Assembly (NCBI RefSeq): GCF_005765165.1
Contig: NZ_VCIW01000030.1
Span: forward strand, 1-63,296
Length of the DNA: 63,296 nucleotides
From: Paenibacillus antri
GTDB taxonomy: Bacteria; Bacillota; Bacilli; Paenibacillales; YIM-B00363
Direction of reading: 5' to 3'
Of this stretch, positions 1 to 8,526 are shown one piece after another. Each line of letters opens with the position of its first letter. Positions within the stretch are counted from its first letter, which is position 1. The translations under genes were made by a program, and so were the position numbers. The notes under the pieces are model-generated. The model was given only the letters and a program-made list of their open reading frames with translations. It was not told the DNA's origin and did not search any database.

Positions 1-21
1 GCGGTGAATTGATAAAGAAGA

Positions 22-54
22 CAAAGAAAAAAAGACCGCTGAATGTCTCAGCGG
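22..54 (-). terminator. Rho-independent terminator, leftward
   Basis: A perfect 7-bp stem (CCGCTGA at 36-42, TCAGCGG at 48-54) with a 5-base loop is followed, reading leftwards, by a T-rich run (complement of the A-rich 22-33). No gene ends just to its right, so it may be a second terminator for the reductase gene ending at 302 or belong to an unrecognised transcript. Confidence 0.6.
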
Positions 55-194
55 CCAAACTTGAAAAAATTGTATGCGTTTTTCAGTGCTCTTCCGGTTG
101 CGGGGCTCCTCTTTTTTGTGCTCGTTTCCTTCGCTGCATCGGAAGGCGACATCGTCCCAATCCGAGGCCATCGACCGGGCCTCTCGTTCCGAAC
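55..194. other. Short intergenic stretch without a recognisable gene
   Basis: Between two hairpin terminators. I see no reading frame with a ribosome binding site and no conserved protein signature here. Confidence 0.4.
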
Positions 195-226
195 GAAAAA
201 AGCTGCCGGAGCCGGCAGCTTTTTTC
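195..226. terminator. Bidirectional terminator after the reductase gene
   Basis: A 9-bp perfect stem (AGCTGCCGG at 201-209, CCGGCAGCT at 212-220) flanked by an A-run on the left and a T-run on the right, so it can end transcription in both directions. It lies about 75 bp past the stop codon of the leftward gene ending at 302. Confidence 0.85.
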
Positions 227-301
227 TTCCTCGTTTTCCGGGTAAGGCGAGAGGGCGGCGCGGAACCGTACTCCCGTTCGGGCAAGTCGGCGTTCCGGTG
301 T

Positions 302-1168
302 TTACTCCGTATAAAGTCGGTACAGCGACTGCGTGCCCTTCTCCGCGAAGCCCAAGTCGCTCAGCCGCTCGTACAGCGTCCGCGCGAGTGCCAGTCCGGG
401 CAGCTCGAGCCCCATCTCCTCCGCGCTGTCCAGAGCGATCTTCATGTCCTTGATGAAGTGTTTCACATAGAAGCCCGGCTCGAAGTTGCCCGCGACGATG
501 CGAGGAGCGAGATTGCTGAGCGACCAGCTGCCCGCCGCGCCCGATTCGATGCTCGCCAGCACCGTGCTCGGGTCGAGTCCCGCCCGCTTCGCATACGCGA
601 GCGCCTCGCACACGCCCAGCATGCCGCTCGCGATCGCGATTTGATTGCACATCTTCGTATGCTGCCCCGCGCCCGGCCCGCCTTGCCGTACGACGTTCTT
701 GCCGAGCACGTCGAAGATCGGCCGCATGGCGTCGAACGCCGCTTGCCCGCCGCCGACCATGATCGACAACCGCGCCTCCCGCGCGCCGACGTCGCCGCCG
801 GATACCGGGGCGTCCAGCGCCTCGACGCCGCGTTCGGCGGCGGCGGCGTGAATGCGCCGCGCCAGCGCGGGGCTCGACGTCGTCATATCGATGAGCGTCG
901 CGCCCGGCTTCGCGTTCGCCGCGAGGCCGTCCTCCCCGAGATAGACCGCCTCGACGTCCGAGGGGTAGCCGACCATCGTAATGACGACGTCGCAGGCCGG
1001 CGCCAACGCGGCGGGCGACTCATGCCATGCCGCCCCCCGGGCGAGCAGCTCCTCCGCCTTCGATTTCGTTCGGGTGTACACGTGCAGCCGGTGCCCCGCC
1101 TCCAGCAGATGCCCGGCCATGCTTCTCCCCATAACGCCGGTTCCGATAAATCCGATATCCATGTCCAT
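302..1168 (-). CDS. NAD(P)-dependent 3-hydroxyisobutyrate / tartronate-semialdehyde reductase family
   Basis: A 288-residue beta-hydroxyacid dehydrogenase, the usual length of the family. Seen: an N-terminal Rossmann motif GFIGTGVMG (residues 6-14), the substrate-binding signature DAPVSGG (119-125) and the catalytic-lysine segment GAGQHTKMCNQ (K172). Family members reduce tartronate semialdehyde to glycerate or oxidise 3-hydroxyisobutyrate; sequence alone does not separate these. The divergent neighbour is a glycerate kinase, which favours the tartronate semialdehyde to glycerate to phosphoglycerate route of glucarate/glyoxylate metabolism (inference). It starts 88 bp from the kinase start on the opposite strand and ends in a strong terminator at 195-226. 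Other 2-hydroxy-3-oxo-acid reductase activities remain possible. Confidence 0.85.
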   Translation of the reverse strand: MDMDIGFIGTGVMGRSMAGHLLEAGHRLHVYTRTKSKAEELLARGAAWHESPAALAPACDVVITMVGYPSDVEAVYLGEDGLAANAKPGATLIDMTTSSPALARRIHAAAAERGVEALDAPVSGGDVGAREARLSIMVGGGQAAFDAMRPIFDVLGKNVVRQGGPGAGQHTKMCNQIAIASGMLGVCEALAYAKRAGLDPSTVLASIESGAAGSWSLSNLAPRIVAGNFEPGFYVKHFIKDMKIALDSAEEMGLELPGLALARTLYERLSDLGFAEKGTQSLYRLYTE

Positions 1169-1256
1169 GCGCCTCCTATCTCAACGATTCTAGTTGTATA
1201 TAAATTATAGCCGTTCGTGCTATAATCGCCAAAAAAAGGGTAAGGAGCGTGGATAA
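1169..1256. promoter_or_regulatory. Divergent promoter region of reductase and glycerate kinase
   Basis: The 88-bp gap holds a perfect -10 TATAAT at 1221-1226 facing the kinase and an oppositely oriented TATAAT (complement of 1204-1209) facing the reductase. No good -35 at standard spacing was found for either. The kinase Shine-Dalgarno is the AAGGAG near 1242-1247. The two cores are close enough for shared control. Confidence 0.45.
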
Positions 1257-2411
1257 GTGAACATCGTCATCGCACCGGATTCGTTCAAAGGCTGTCTGTC
1301 GTCGGAGGCCGCCGCGGACGCGATCGAAAGAGGCATACGACGCGTACTCCCGGAGGCGCGCATCGCGAAGGTACCGATCGCCGACGGCGGCGAAGGGACG
1401 TTGGACAGCTTGTTGGCGTCCGCTGGCGGGAGACGGGTGCCCGTGCGGGCGAGAGGGCCGCTCGGCGACGAGGTCGAGGCCGAATTCGGCGTCCTCTCGG
1501 GAAGCGGCGCCGCCGTCATCGAGATGGCGAAGGCGTCGGGGCTCGGCCTCGTCGAAGATGCGGACCGGCGAAACCCGCTGCTCGCCACGACCTACGGAAC
1601 CGGGCAGCTCCTTCGAGCGGCGCTCGACGAGGGCTGCCGCGACTTCATTCTGGCGGTCGGCGGCAGCGCCACGAACGACGGCGGCGCCGGCATGCTGCAG
1701 GCGCTCGGCCTGCGGCTGCTCGACGCCGACGGCGCGCCGGTCGAGCCCGGCGGCGGGGCGCTAGCGCGCATCGCGGCGATCGACGACGCGGCGTGGGACC
1801 CGCGCATCGCCGAGTCGCGGTTCGTGCTCGCCTCGGACGTGTCCAACCCGCTGCTCGGACCGAGCGGCGCGAGCCATGTCTTCGGGCCGCAGAAGGGCGC
1901 GACTCCGGAAGACGTCGAGGAACTGGAACGCAACATGGCGTCTTGGGCGGACGTCGTCGAACGGGTTACCGGCGTTCGGCTGCACGACTTGCCCGGCGCC
2001 GGAGCGGCGGGCGGCCTCGGCGGGGCGTTCCTGGCTTTCTTCCCGGCGGAGCTGCGCCGCGGCATCGACGTCGTGCTCGAGGTGTCGCCGTTCCGAGACG
2101 CGCTCCGCGACGCGGACCTCGTCATTACCGGCGAAGGCCGGATCGACAGCCAGACCGCATCGGGCAAGACGCCGATGGGCGTCGCGCAGGAGGCGCGGAA
2201 GGCGGGCGTGCCGACGATCGCGATCGCCGGCTCCGTCGGACCCGGCATCGAGGCGCTGTACCCGCACGGCATCGAAGCGGTGTTCAGCCTCGCGAACGGC
2301 CCGATGAGCCTGTCGGAGGCGATGGACCGCGCGGAGCCGCTGCTGGCGCACGCCGCGGAGCAAGTCGTTCGCGCGCTTCGGGTCGGTGCCTCCGGCCGAC
2401 GGGATGCGTAA
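1257..2411 (+). CDS. glxK: Glycerate kinase (GarK/GlxK family)
   Basis: 384 residues, full length for the bacterial glycerate 2-kinase family, which phosphorylates D-glycerate with ATP in the cytosol and feeds lower glycolysis. Seen: the N-terminal family signature IVIAPDSFKGCLSS, the glycine-rich GGSATNDGGAGMLQALG segment in the middle, and the C-terminal ITGEGRIDSQTASGKTP block, all diagnostic of this fold. The start is a GTG; the ribosome binding site lies just upstream. The gene faces away from the reductase at 302-1168, and together they would convert tartronate semialdehyde to phosphoglycerate. It ends at a perfect 12-bp stem shared with the convergent isomerase gene. Whether the product is 2- or 3-phosphoglycerate cannot be read from the sequence. 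Confidence 0.93.
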   Translation: MNIVIAPDSFKGCLSSEAAADAIERGIRRVLPEARIAKVPIADGGEGTLDSLLASAGGRRVPVRARGPLGDEVEAEFGVLSGSGAAVIEMAKASGLGLVEDADRRNPLLATTYGTGQLLRAALDEGCRDFILAVGGSATNDGGAGMLQALGLRLLDADGAPVEPGGGALARIAAIDDAAWDPRIAESRFVLASDVSNPLLGPSGASHVFGPQKGATPEDVEELERNMASWADVVERVTGVRLHDLPGAGAAGGLGGAFLAFFPAELRRGIDVVLEVSPFRDALRDADLVITGEGRIDSQTASGKTPMGVAQEARKAGVPTIAIAGSVGPGIEALYPHGIEAVFSLANGPMSLSEAMDRAEPLLAHAAEQVVRALRVGASGRRDA

Positions 2412-2421
2412 CGAAGACAAG

Positions 2422-2482
2422 AAGAAGCCCCGCCGGGGCGCCGCGGATGAACATCCGCGCCGCTTCCCGTGCGGGGCTTCTT
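2422..2482. terminator. Convergent hairpin terminator
   Basis: A 12-bp perfect stem (AAGAAGCCCCGC at 2422-2433, GCGGGGCTTCTT at 2471-2482) enclosing a smaller inner hairpin, placed between the converging stop codons at 2411 and 2485. The T tracts are weak but the stem is long. Confidence 0.7.
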
Positions 2483-2484
2483 GC

Positions 2485-3279
2485 TTATCGGCCGGCGAAT
2501 TCGCGCAGCCAAGCGACCGAGCGAGCGACGTCCTCGGTCATCGTGCGAACCGGCCGCGTCTCCGGCGGATGCCACAGCTCCATCGCCAGCCAGCCGCCGT
2601 AATTCGCCGCGCGCAAAGCTTCGAGGAATGCCGCGAGGTCGATGTCGCCTTCGAGCAAATCCTCCGTCGGCGTCCGCCCGCGTTGGTTCCGCAGATGGAC
2701 CGCGTACACGCGCTCCGAATACCGCGTCACCCACTCGATCGGGTCGCAGCCGGCGACGTGCGCCCAGCCCGTGTCCACGCACAGCCCGACGGCCGCGTCG
2801 GCGTATTGCGCGACCATTCGCAGGTCGGCCAGCGCCTGCTCCCGCTCCGCGGCGTGATTATGAAGGCTCAGCCGCAGCCCGAGCGCGCCAGCGCGCTCCG
2901 CTAATCGGGACAGGTGCTCGCCCTGCCGCTGGAGCAAGCTTTCCGGCCGCGGGAGCGGCGCTTTCCAGCCGCCGTACGGATCGGCGTTCACGATCAGATC
3001 GGTGCCGCCCGCCGCGGCGAGACGCTCCGCGAACGGCAGCACCTCCGCCTCCAGCGCGTTGTATTCGCCGTGCAGCGCGACGCCGACGTACGAGGCGGAG
3101 ACGGCGAGTCCGGCCGCGCGGACGAGCGCCAGCTTCTCCGGCGTCGCGTCCGTCTCGACCGCGTCGAGTCCCGCCTCGGCGCAGGCCGCGTACAGACTCT
3201 CCCACGTCGGCTCCTTCCCGTCCGCCTTCCATCGTTCGACCCATCCGTACATATTCGATGAGATGCCCTTCGCTTTCAT
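2485..3279 (-). CDS. Sugar phosphate isomerase/epimerase-type TIM barrel protein
   Basis: 264 residues from the chosen ATG at 3279, which has a purine-rich GGGGGCGTAGGA just ahead. A longer in-frame start at 3330 would run back into the preceding gene and add a low-quality extension, so I rejected it. The protein resembles xylose-isomerase-like TIM barrels (AP-endonuclease family 2): metal-binding type segments LSLHNHAAE, GLCVDTGWAHVAG and AVHLRN, and a C-terminal GGWLAMELW. Such enzymes epimerise or isomerise ketoses or inosose and often need a divalent metal. It begins 2 bp after the stop of the Gfo/Idh/MocA gene, so the pair is surely co-transcribed, typical of inositol- or sugar-derivative operons. 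The exact substrate is unknown. Confidence 0.85.
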   Translation of the reverse strand: MKAKGISSNMYGWVERWKADGKEPTWESLYAACAEAGLDAVETDATPEKLALVRAAGLAVSASYVGVALHGEYNALEAEVLPFAERLAAAGGTDLIVNADPYGGWKAPLPRPESLLQRQGEHLSRLAERAGALGLRLSLHNHAAEREQALADLRMVAQYADAAVGLCVDTGWAHVAGCDPIEWVTRYSERVYAVHLRNQRGRTPTEDLLEGDIDLAAFLEALRAANYGGWLAMELWHPPETRPVRTMTEDVARSVAWLREFAGR

Positions 3280-3281
3280 TC

Positions 3282-4361
3282 CTACGCCCCCTCGATGTCG
3301 ATCGTCCGGCGCTCCCCGGTTTCCGCGCAATCGTACAGGCTTCGGATGAACCGATAATGGTCCACCGCGCGGCCGTTGACGTTCGCCAGCGACGGCAGGC
3401 CGCGAATATGGTTAAAGAAGTGTACGAGCGGGAGATCCATAACGGTGAACGGTCCGCGCTCTCCCGGATCGACGACTTCTTCGACGACCTTCCCGTCCCG
3501 GTCGGTCCGCAGCACCACAGGCTGCCTGGAATCGTAAGGCGTCCAGCGAACGGCGCCCTTGGTGCCTTCGATCTCGCCGATGAACGCTTCTTGGCCGTGC
3601 GTGCACGTGCCGCGCTCGTAATGGACCGCGACCGCGCGCACGCCTTCGCGCCGGAACGACAGGAACGCGCCGATATGATGCTCTACGTCGTAGACGACGT
3701 CCGTCGGATCGGCGGCCGTCTCCGGCTTCGCCGTCCACGCGGCGGCGATGTCGATCGAGGACGGCGACAAGACGTCCACCAGCGTCGAGATGTCGTAAGG
3801 GCCCCAATCCATCGCGATGCCCCCGCCGCTGCGCGCGCGATAGAGAAACCAGCGGCTCTGCGGCTGGTATTCGATGCCGGCGCGGCTGCGCTCCCACTTG
3901 TTGACGAACGTCACGTGGTAAATCTCGCCCAAGACGCCCGATTGCACCACGCGCTTGACCGCTTCGTTATGCAGCATGCCCTTGTACCGCACGGCGCAGC
4001 AGCCGAGCAAGAGGCCGCGCTCCGCGGCCAGCCGCTCCATCTCCTCCGCCTCTTCGACGTTCATCGCGAGCGGCTTCTCGCACAACGCGTGGCGGCCGGA
4101 GTCGAACGCGAGCCGTACGCCGTCCAGATGCAGGAACGGCGGCGTCGCCACGATGACGATATCGTCGTCGCGCGCCGCTTCGGAGGCGAGCATCTTCGCC
4201 GCGTCGTCGTACGCCGCAGCCTCCGGATACGCTTCTCGGAACGACGCGAGCGCCGCCGGATTCGGATCGGCGACGCGCAGCTCCGCCGGTTCGGGCAGCT
4301 TCGCCGCCGCCGCGGCGTGCGTGCGGGCGATGACGCCGGCACCGATCAAGTAAATACGCAT
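3282..4361 (-). CDS. Gfo/Idh/MocA family oxidoreductase
   Basis: 359 residues, normal for the family. The start at 4361 follows GAGGTGATCCTA, a good ribosome binding site; a farther upstream start (4508) would overlap the promoter of the divergent AraC gene. Seen: the N-terminal Rossmann motif IYLIGAGVIARTHA, then HALCEKPLAMNVEEAEEM, the EKP motif whose lysine is catalytic in this family, followed by the alpha/beta C-terminal domain with SGGGIAMDWGPYDIS. These enzymes oxidise or reduce sugars and inositols with NAD(P). It is co-transcribed with the isomerase at 2485-3279 and divergent from the AraC regulator at 4511, which probably controls it. Substrate not determined. Confidence 0.9.
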   Translation of the reverse strand: MRIYLIGAGVIARTHAAAAAKLPEPAELRVADPNPAALASFREAYPEAAAYDDAAKMLASEAARDDDIVIVATPPFLHLDGVRLAFDSGRHALCEKPLAMNVEEAEEMERLAAERGLLLGCCAVRYKGMLHNEAVKRVVQSGVLGEIYHVTFVNKWERSRAGIEYQPQSRWFLYRARSGGGIAMDWGPYDISTLVDVLSPSSIDIAAAWTAKPETAADPTDVVYDVEHHIGAFLSFRREGVRAVAVHYERGTCTHGQEAFIGEIEGTKGAVRWTPYDSRQPVVLRTDRDGKVVEEVVDPGERGPFTVMDLPLVHFFNHIRGLPSLANVNGRAVDHYRFIRSLYDCAETGERRTIDIEGA

Positions 4362-4510
4362 TAGGATCACCTCATGTGGGAATCTTCTTCCGATGACTTC
4401 CACTCTACCATCGGCGCCGCCCCGGCGCTCGTCCAAGCCGTCGCGAAACTCGTCATTTTGTACACGGCATCGGCCGACAAGCGTTATAATGAAGTTCAGG
4501 TGATTCAAAC

Positions 4511-5350
4511 ATGTACGTAGAACAGTTCCGTCTATCGCGCAATTTCGCGTTCTTCCGGGGACGCGGCACGGACGAAGCGCATGAGCTGCATATCCACGAC
4601 TGCCTCGAGGTCGGCGCCTTGCTCGAAGACGAGCTCGAGTACCGGTTCGGCGGCCGTACGTACGAGGGACGGCCGGGCGACGTATTTCTCTGCCGGCCGT
4701 TCGAGCCGCATTGGAGCTTCGCGAAGCCGGGCGGCCGCTTCGAGCAAATCATCGCGCTCTTCACCCCCGCCGCGATTCGATCCTTGCCCGACCGAGGCAG
4801 GCTGCTCGCGCCGTTCTACGCCGGCGTCGACGTCCCGCCGGTCATTCCGGGAGACGCGCCGCAAGCGAGGGCGATCGTGAATGCGGCGCGGCGGGCGATG
4901 GAGACGCAGGAGCGAGCCGAGCCCGCGTGGGTGACGCGGCAATTCATGTATTTGATCGACATCCTGCTGCAGGTCGACGATTACGCGCTCGCGACCCAGC
5001 GGGCGGGCGCCGGGAGCGAACCGCCGAGCCGAGCCGAAGCCGCCGAGTGGGTCGGGCTGCTGTTGGATTGTTACCGAGACCCCGAAGCCGGCGAGAAGCT
5101 CATCCAGGGCGCCGGGGTCGGGCGGACGCTGCTATACCGCGAATTTCGGAACATGACCGGCCTCTCCCCGCAAGCGTTCATCAATCGGCTCCGGGTACAC
5201 ACCGCGATGGATTTGCTCCGCTCGACCGACGAACCGATGATCGAGCTCGCCGAATCGAGCGGCTTCCAATCGCTCAGCGCGTTCAACAAGCAGTTCCGCG
5301 CGTATGTCGGCTGCGCGCCGCGGGAATACCGCAGCCGCTTCCGGACCTAA
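4511..5350 (+). CDS. AraC family transcriptional regulator (cupin sensor + HTH)
   Basis: 279 residues. The N-terminal half looks like an AraC-type cupin ligand-binding domain (ELHIHDCLEVG, followed by RPGDVFLCRPFEPHWSF). The C-terminal ~100 residues hold two helix-turn-helix motifs, with GVGRTLLYREFRNMTGLSPQ and the family-typical end SLSAFNKQFRAYVGCAPREY. A TATAAT -10 lies at 4485-4490, about 20 bp before the ATG. It is transcribed away from the Gfo/Idh and isomerase operon, the usual layout for a local activator responding to the substrate of those enzymes (inference). Confidence 0.9.
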   Translation: MYVEQFRLSRNFAFFRGRGTDEAHELHIHDCLEVGALLEDELEYRFGGRTYEGRPGDVFLCRPFEPHWSFAKPGGRFEQIIALFTPAAIRSLPDRGRLLAPFYAGVDVPPVIPGDAPQARAIVNAARRAMETQERAEPAWVTRQFMYLIDILLQVDDYALATQRAGAGSEPPSRAEAAEWVGLLLDCYRDPEAGEKLIQGAGVGRTLLYREFRNMTGLSPQAFINRLRVHTAMDLLRSTDEPMIELAESSGFQSLSAFNKQFRAYVGCAPREYRSRFRT

Positions 5351-5498
5351 TCCCGGAGTTGCCTATGACCCTGAGAAGTAAATTACCCGCGGATATGTCG
5401 TTTCCCCTCGAGCATGTGATCGATTCCATATAGTTCCATTAGCGTGTGGAGTATCATGGAAACGTGGGATAATCGGCAGCAATCCAGGGGGAACGACT

Positions 5499-6401
5499 GT
5501 GAACCAGACCGCCGCTTCAAAACCGTCCACGATTCTAGCAACGCTCGTCGGAATACTTTCATTGGGGGCCGCGACGGCCGGACTGTCGACCGGCACCCAG
5601 GGCACCGTACGTTCCGCGCTCACCGTCTTCGGCGAAACCGTCCCGCTTTACGGCCATGGTTTATACCGCCACGATTCCATTTCGGTCGCGGAGCAAGCCG
5701 TGGGACAAGACATCGTTACGTTGGGCGTTGCAATCCCGTTGTTAGGGTTAGCGCTCTTCCTCGCCCGCAGAGGGCGGTTGAAAGGTCAGCTGCTGTTGAC
5801 CGGCACTTTCGGCTACTTCTTTTATACGTATGCTTCATACGCCTTCCTCGCGATGTACAACGCATTTTTCCTCGTCTATGTCGCCGTCATGTCGCTCAGC
5901 TTGTTCGGCTTCGTCCTGTCGTGGTCGTCTGTCGATCTCAAGAAACTTGCCCCGTCGGCGCAGCCGAAATTCCCGGCGAAACGTACGGCAGCGTTCCTAT
6001 TCTTCGCCGCTGCCGCCGTCGGGCTCATGTGGACGGGACGAATCGCGCCCGGATTATTCAGCGATCCCATGCAGCCGCCTATTGGTCTCGATCATTACAC
6101 GACGCTGGTGATCCAAGCGTTGGACCTCGGGATCGTCGCGCCGGCCGCCGCCGTAGCCGCCGTTCTGCTCCTTCGGAAGAAAGCAAGCGGTTATTTACTG
6201 TCGTCCGTCCTCGTCCTGAAGGAATGTACGATGTTAACCGCAATATCATCGATGCTGGTTCGCATGCGGATGGCGGGCGTAGAAATATCCATCGTCGAGC
6301 TGCTGTTATTTCCGGCGATGAATGCGGTAGTCGTCTATTTGCTTATTGCGATGCTTAGAAGCCTGAACGAAATCGATGCCCCGGGGAGGACGCCGACATG
6401 A
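5499..6401 (+). CDS. Polytopic membrane protein of unknown function
   Basis: 300 residues, GTG start with CAGGGGG upstream. Roughly eight hydrophobic segments are visible, for example ILATLVGILSLGAAT, VTLGVAIPLLGLALFLA, LTGTFGYFFYTYAS, FFLVYVAVMSLSLFGFVL, AAFLFFAAAAVGLMW and LLFPAMNAVVVYLLIAML near the C-terminus. I recognise no catalytic motif. The stop overlaps the start of the flavodoxin gene by 4 bases (ATGA), so the two are translationally coupled and may act together, for instance in membrane redox chemistry (inference). Confidence 0.75.
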   Translation: MNQTAASKPSTILATLVGILSLGAATAGLSTGTQGTVRSALTVFGETVPLYGHGLYRHDSISVAEQAVGQDIVTLGVAIPLLGLALFLARRGRLKGQLLLTGTFGYFFYTYASYAFLAMYNAFFLVYVAVMSLSLFGFVLSWSSVDLKKLAPSAQPKFPAKRTAAFLFFAAAAVGLMWTGRIAPGLFSDPMQPPIGLDHYTTLVIQALDLGIVAPAAAVAAVLLLRKKASGYLLSSVLVLKECTMLTAISSMLVRMRMAGVEISIVELLLFPAMNAVVVYLLIAMLRSLNEIDAPGRTPT

Positions 6402-6886
6402 GGAAGGCGATCGTGTATGCGACGCGGTACGGATTTACGGCGGAGGTGGCGGCCGCTTTGCGGGACAGACTGGGGCGCGACACGGAACTGTTCGACTTGG
6501 CCGTCGCGGGGGACGTCGACCCGGAGCCTTACGACGTCGTCGTGTTGGGGTCCTCCGTCTACATGGGCCGCGTACAGCGCGCCATGCGAAATTACGTTGA
6601 ACGGTATCGGACCCGATTGGCCGCCAAGCGGTACGGCCTATATATATGCGCGGCAAACCCGGATCCTCTCGTTAGAGAACAGGAGCTGCGTGCCGCTTAT
6701 TTTCCGCTGTCCTGCGAAGGGGCGGCGGCGACGGCGGTGCTCGGCCATGCGGTCCGCTTCGAACGACTCGGTCTCGTCGATCGGTTCGTCGCCCGCGCGG
6801 TGCTTCCGGAAGGCTCGGTTCGCGAACCGAGCGAGGAGGAACTCGATCGTTTCGCCGAGCGACTGCTCTCCGGCACGCCTTCCTGA
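6398..6886 (+). CDS. Flavodoxin-domain protein (HemG-like)
   Basis: 162 residues. The start overlaps the previous stop (ATGA). Seen: an FMN-phosphate-loop-like start KAIVYATRYGFTAEVAAALRD, then a second FMN-contact region VVVLGSSVYMGRVQRAM, both in the flavodoxin/protoporphyrinogen oxidase (HemG) arrangement. The middle holds YGLYICAANPDP. Members are soluble flavoproteins carrying electrons to partner oxidoreductases; menaquinone-dependent protoporphyrinogen oxidase is one known role. Coupling to the membrane protein at 5499 suggests a shared function. The exact role is not established. Confidence 0.82.
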   Translation: MRKAIVYATRYGFTAEVAAALRDRLGRDTELFDLAVAGDVDPEPYDVVVLGSSVYMGRVQRAMRNYVERYRTRLAAKRYGLYICAANPDPLVREQELRAAYFPLSCEGAAATAVLGHAVRFERLGLVDRFVARAVLPEGSVREPSEEELDRFAERLLSGTPS

Positions 6887-6927
6887 TCAAGAGACATCAG
6901 CCGAGAAAGACCCGCTGCTAAAGAAAC

Positions 6928-6953
6928 GCCGGCGTCGCTCCCGCGACGCCGGC
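6928..6953 (-). terminator. Convergent hairpin terminator
   Basis: A perfect 11-bp stem (GCCGGCGTCGC at 6928-6938, its complement at 6943-6953) with a 4-base loop. Reading leftwards it is followed by GTTTCTTT, so it mainly ends the leftward cupin transcript. Confidence 0.75.
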
Positions 6954-6963
6954 TGCCTGCCAT

Positions 6964-7284
6964 CTATTCTCTCTTCAACAAGTCCAGCCTTAGCGGCGTG
7001 AACGCGTCGAGCAGCGCCGACGGCTCCAGCGCCTTCACGCCGTGCTTCGCCCCGCCGGGAATCGTAATCGTGTCTCCCGCCTGCAGCACGGTGACGCGGC
7101 CGTCGACGCGAAACTCGATGCGCCCCTTCAAGCAATAGCTCATCTGCTCGTGCGGATGCGAATGCTCGTATCCCTCGGCCCCTTCCTCGAAGTGGACCTC
7201 CATCATCATCAGCTGTTCCCCCGGGCCGAAAATTTTGCGTTTCACGCCCGGCTCCGCGTTTTCCCACTCGCCTGTGTTCGCCAA
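6964..7284 (-). CDS. Small cupin-domain protein
   Basis: 106 residues from a TTG start at 7284 with a strong GAGAGGAG 8-9 bases ahead. An ATG at 7335 would add 17 residues but lacks a ribosome binding site. One cupin barrel is seen: motif 1 around EGYEHSHPHEQMSYCLKG with the metal-binding histidines and glutamate, motif 2 around LQAGDTITIPGGAKHGVKAL. Single-domain cupins beside acid-sugar enzymes often act as sugar isomerases, lyases or binding proteins. It sits 78 bp downstream of the enolase-superfamily gene on the same strand, so it probably belongs to that pathway. Substrate unknown. Confidence 0.8.
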   Translation of the reverse strand: MANTGEWENAEPGVKRKIFGPGEQLMMMEVHFEEGAEGYEHSHPHEQMSYCLKGRIEFRVDGRVTVLQAGDTITIPGGAKHGVKALEPSALLDAFTPLRLDLLKRE

Positions 7285-7362
7285 TCGTACCGCTCCTCTC
7301 GAGGGATGTAATCGCTTTACTCCGTTTTCCATCATACCCGATGAAGAAGCGGCTCGTATACC

Positions 7363-8460
7363 TTAACGAACACGATATTTCTCGAAGAAGCTCGGAATCA
7401 CTTCCGTAGAAGCGCCCGGCAGCTGCGGCAGCGCGTAGCGTCCGTCCTTTACTGTGGCGGGCTCGACGAATATGTCGCGGATCCAAGGAATGTACTCGAG
7501 CATAATCGCGTTCGGCGTCGCGGCCGCGAGATGCTGGTGAATTTGCCCCATATCGCCGACATGCGGAACGACCGGCAGATCGTACGCCGCCGCCAGGTTC
7601 GCCACCTGCATCCATTCGGTCACGCCTCCGACCCGCGTGCAGTCCACCTGCACGTATTCGACCGCTTCCGCTTGAATATAGTCGCGGAACGCGTATTTCG
7701 TATACACGTGCTCCCCGAGCGCGATCGGCACGTTCAGCTCCCGCGCCAGCTTGCGGTGCCCGGCGACGTCGTCGGGGTTGAGCGGCTCCTCCAGCCAAAA
7801 CAGATCGAACTGCTCCAGCTTCTTCCCCCACGTCATCGCCGTGTTAACGTTCCATTGCTGATTGACGTCGATCATCAGAATAATGTCCGGACCGATCGCC
7901 TCGCGCACCGCCTTGACGCGTTCGAAGTCCTCCCGCGGATCCGGCTTGCCGACCTTCATCTTCACCCCGGTAAAGCCTTGCTCCACATACGACGTAATAT
8001 CCTTAAGAAGCCGTTCCTTCGACCAGTTCAGCCATCCGCCGTTCGTGTTGTACGCTTTGATCCCGTCCGACTTGTGCCCGCCGAGATATTGCCATAACGG
8101 CTTATTCGACGCCTTCGACATAATGTCCCAGAGGGCGATGTCCACCGCGGCCAACGCCATGTGCGCGATGCCCGCGCGTCCGACCCAGTGCAGCTGCCCG
8201 AACCGCATGCCGTCCCACAGCTCCTTAACCATGAACGGGTCCTTCCCGAGCAGGACGGGCGCATAATATCGATCGATCGCGCCGGCGATCAAGTCGTCTC
8301 CATAGGCGCACGTCCCCGTGTACCCGTACCCGACGATGCCCTCGTCTGTCGTAATGCGCACGCCCGGCAGTCCCCAATGCGTCGGCGAATTAATGGCGTC
8401 GGTTATCGGCGGGGTAAGCGGCACGTGCAGGACGAAGCTTTCGACGTTTACGATTTTCAT
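7363..8460 (-). CDS. Mandelate racemase/muconate lactonizing enzyme family acid-sugar dehydratase
   Basis: 365 residues, full-length enolase superfamily. All catalytic positions of the mandelate-racemase subgroup are visible: K167-M-K169, metal ligands D198, E224 and E250, and the base H300 in VVPHVGDMGQ. This set fits dehydration of an acid sugar (such as galactonate, fuconate or rhamnonate) to a 2-keto-3-deoxy acid. A 12-bp palindrome identical to those upstream of the GntR gene and of the GH95 fucosidase lies at 8497-8508, 37 bp ahead of the start. The link to a fucosidase makes L-fuconate the first substrate to test, but that is inference. Confidence 0.9.
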   Translation of the reverse strand: MKIVNVESFVLHVPLTPPITDAINSPTHWGLPGVRITTDEGIVGYGYTGTCAYGDDLIAGAIDRYYAPVLLGKDPFMVKELWDGMRFGQLHWVGRAGIAHMALAAVDIALWDIMSKASNKPLWQYLGGHKSDGIKAYNTNGGWLNWSKERLLKDITSYVEQGFTGVKMKVGKPDPREDFERVKAVREAIGPDIILMIDVNQQWNVNTAMTWGKKLEQFDLFWLEEPLNPDDVAGHRKLARELNVPIALGEHVYTKYAFRDYIQAEAVEYVQVDCTRVGGVTEWMQVANLAAAYDLPVVPHVGDMGQIHQHLAAATPNAIMLEYIPWIRDIFVEPATVKDGRYALPQLPGASTEVIPSFFEKYRVR

Positions 8461-8496
8461 GGCTGTTACACACTCCTAACTCTCAGATTTTCGTAT

Positions 8497-8508
8497 ATCA
8501 TGTATGAT
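8497..8508. promoter_or_regulatory. Predicted GntR operator, copy 1
   Basis: The palindrome ATCATGTATGAT (arms ATCAT and ATGAT, 2-base centre) lies 37 bp upstream of the enolase gene start and downstream of the SDR stop, implying an internal regulated promoter. The same 12 bases recur at 10017-10028 and 19065-19076, and each copy is preceded by TAT. Confidence 0.75.
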
Positions 8509-8526
8509 CATTTCGAAAAAGAAACC

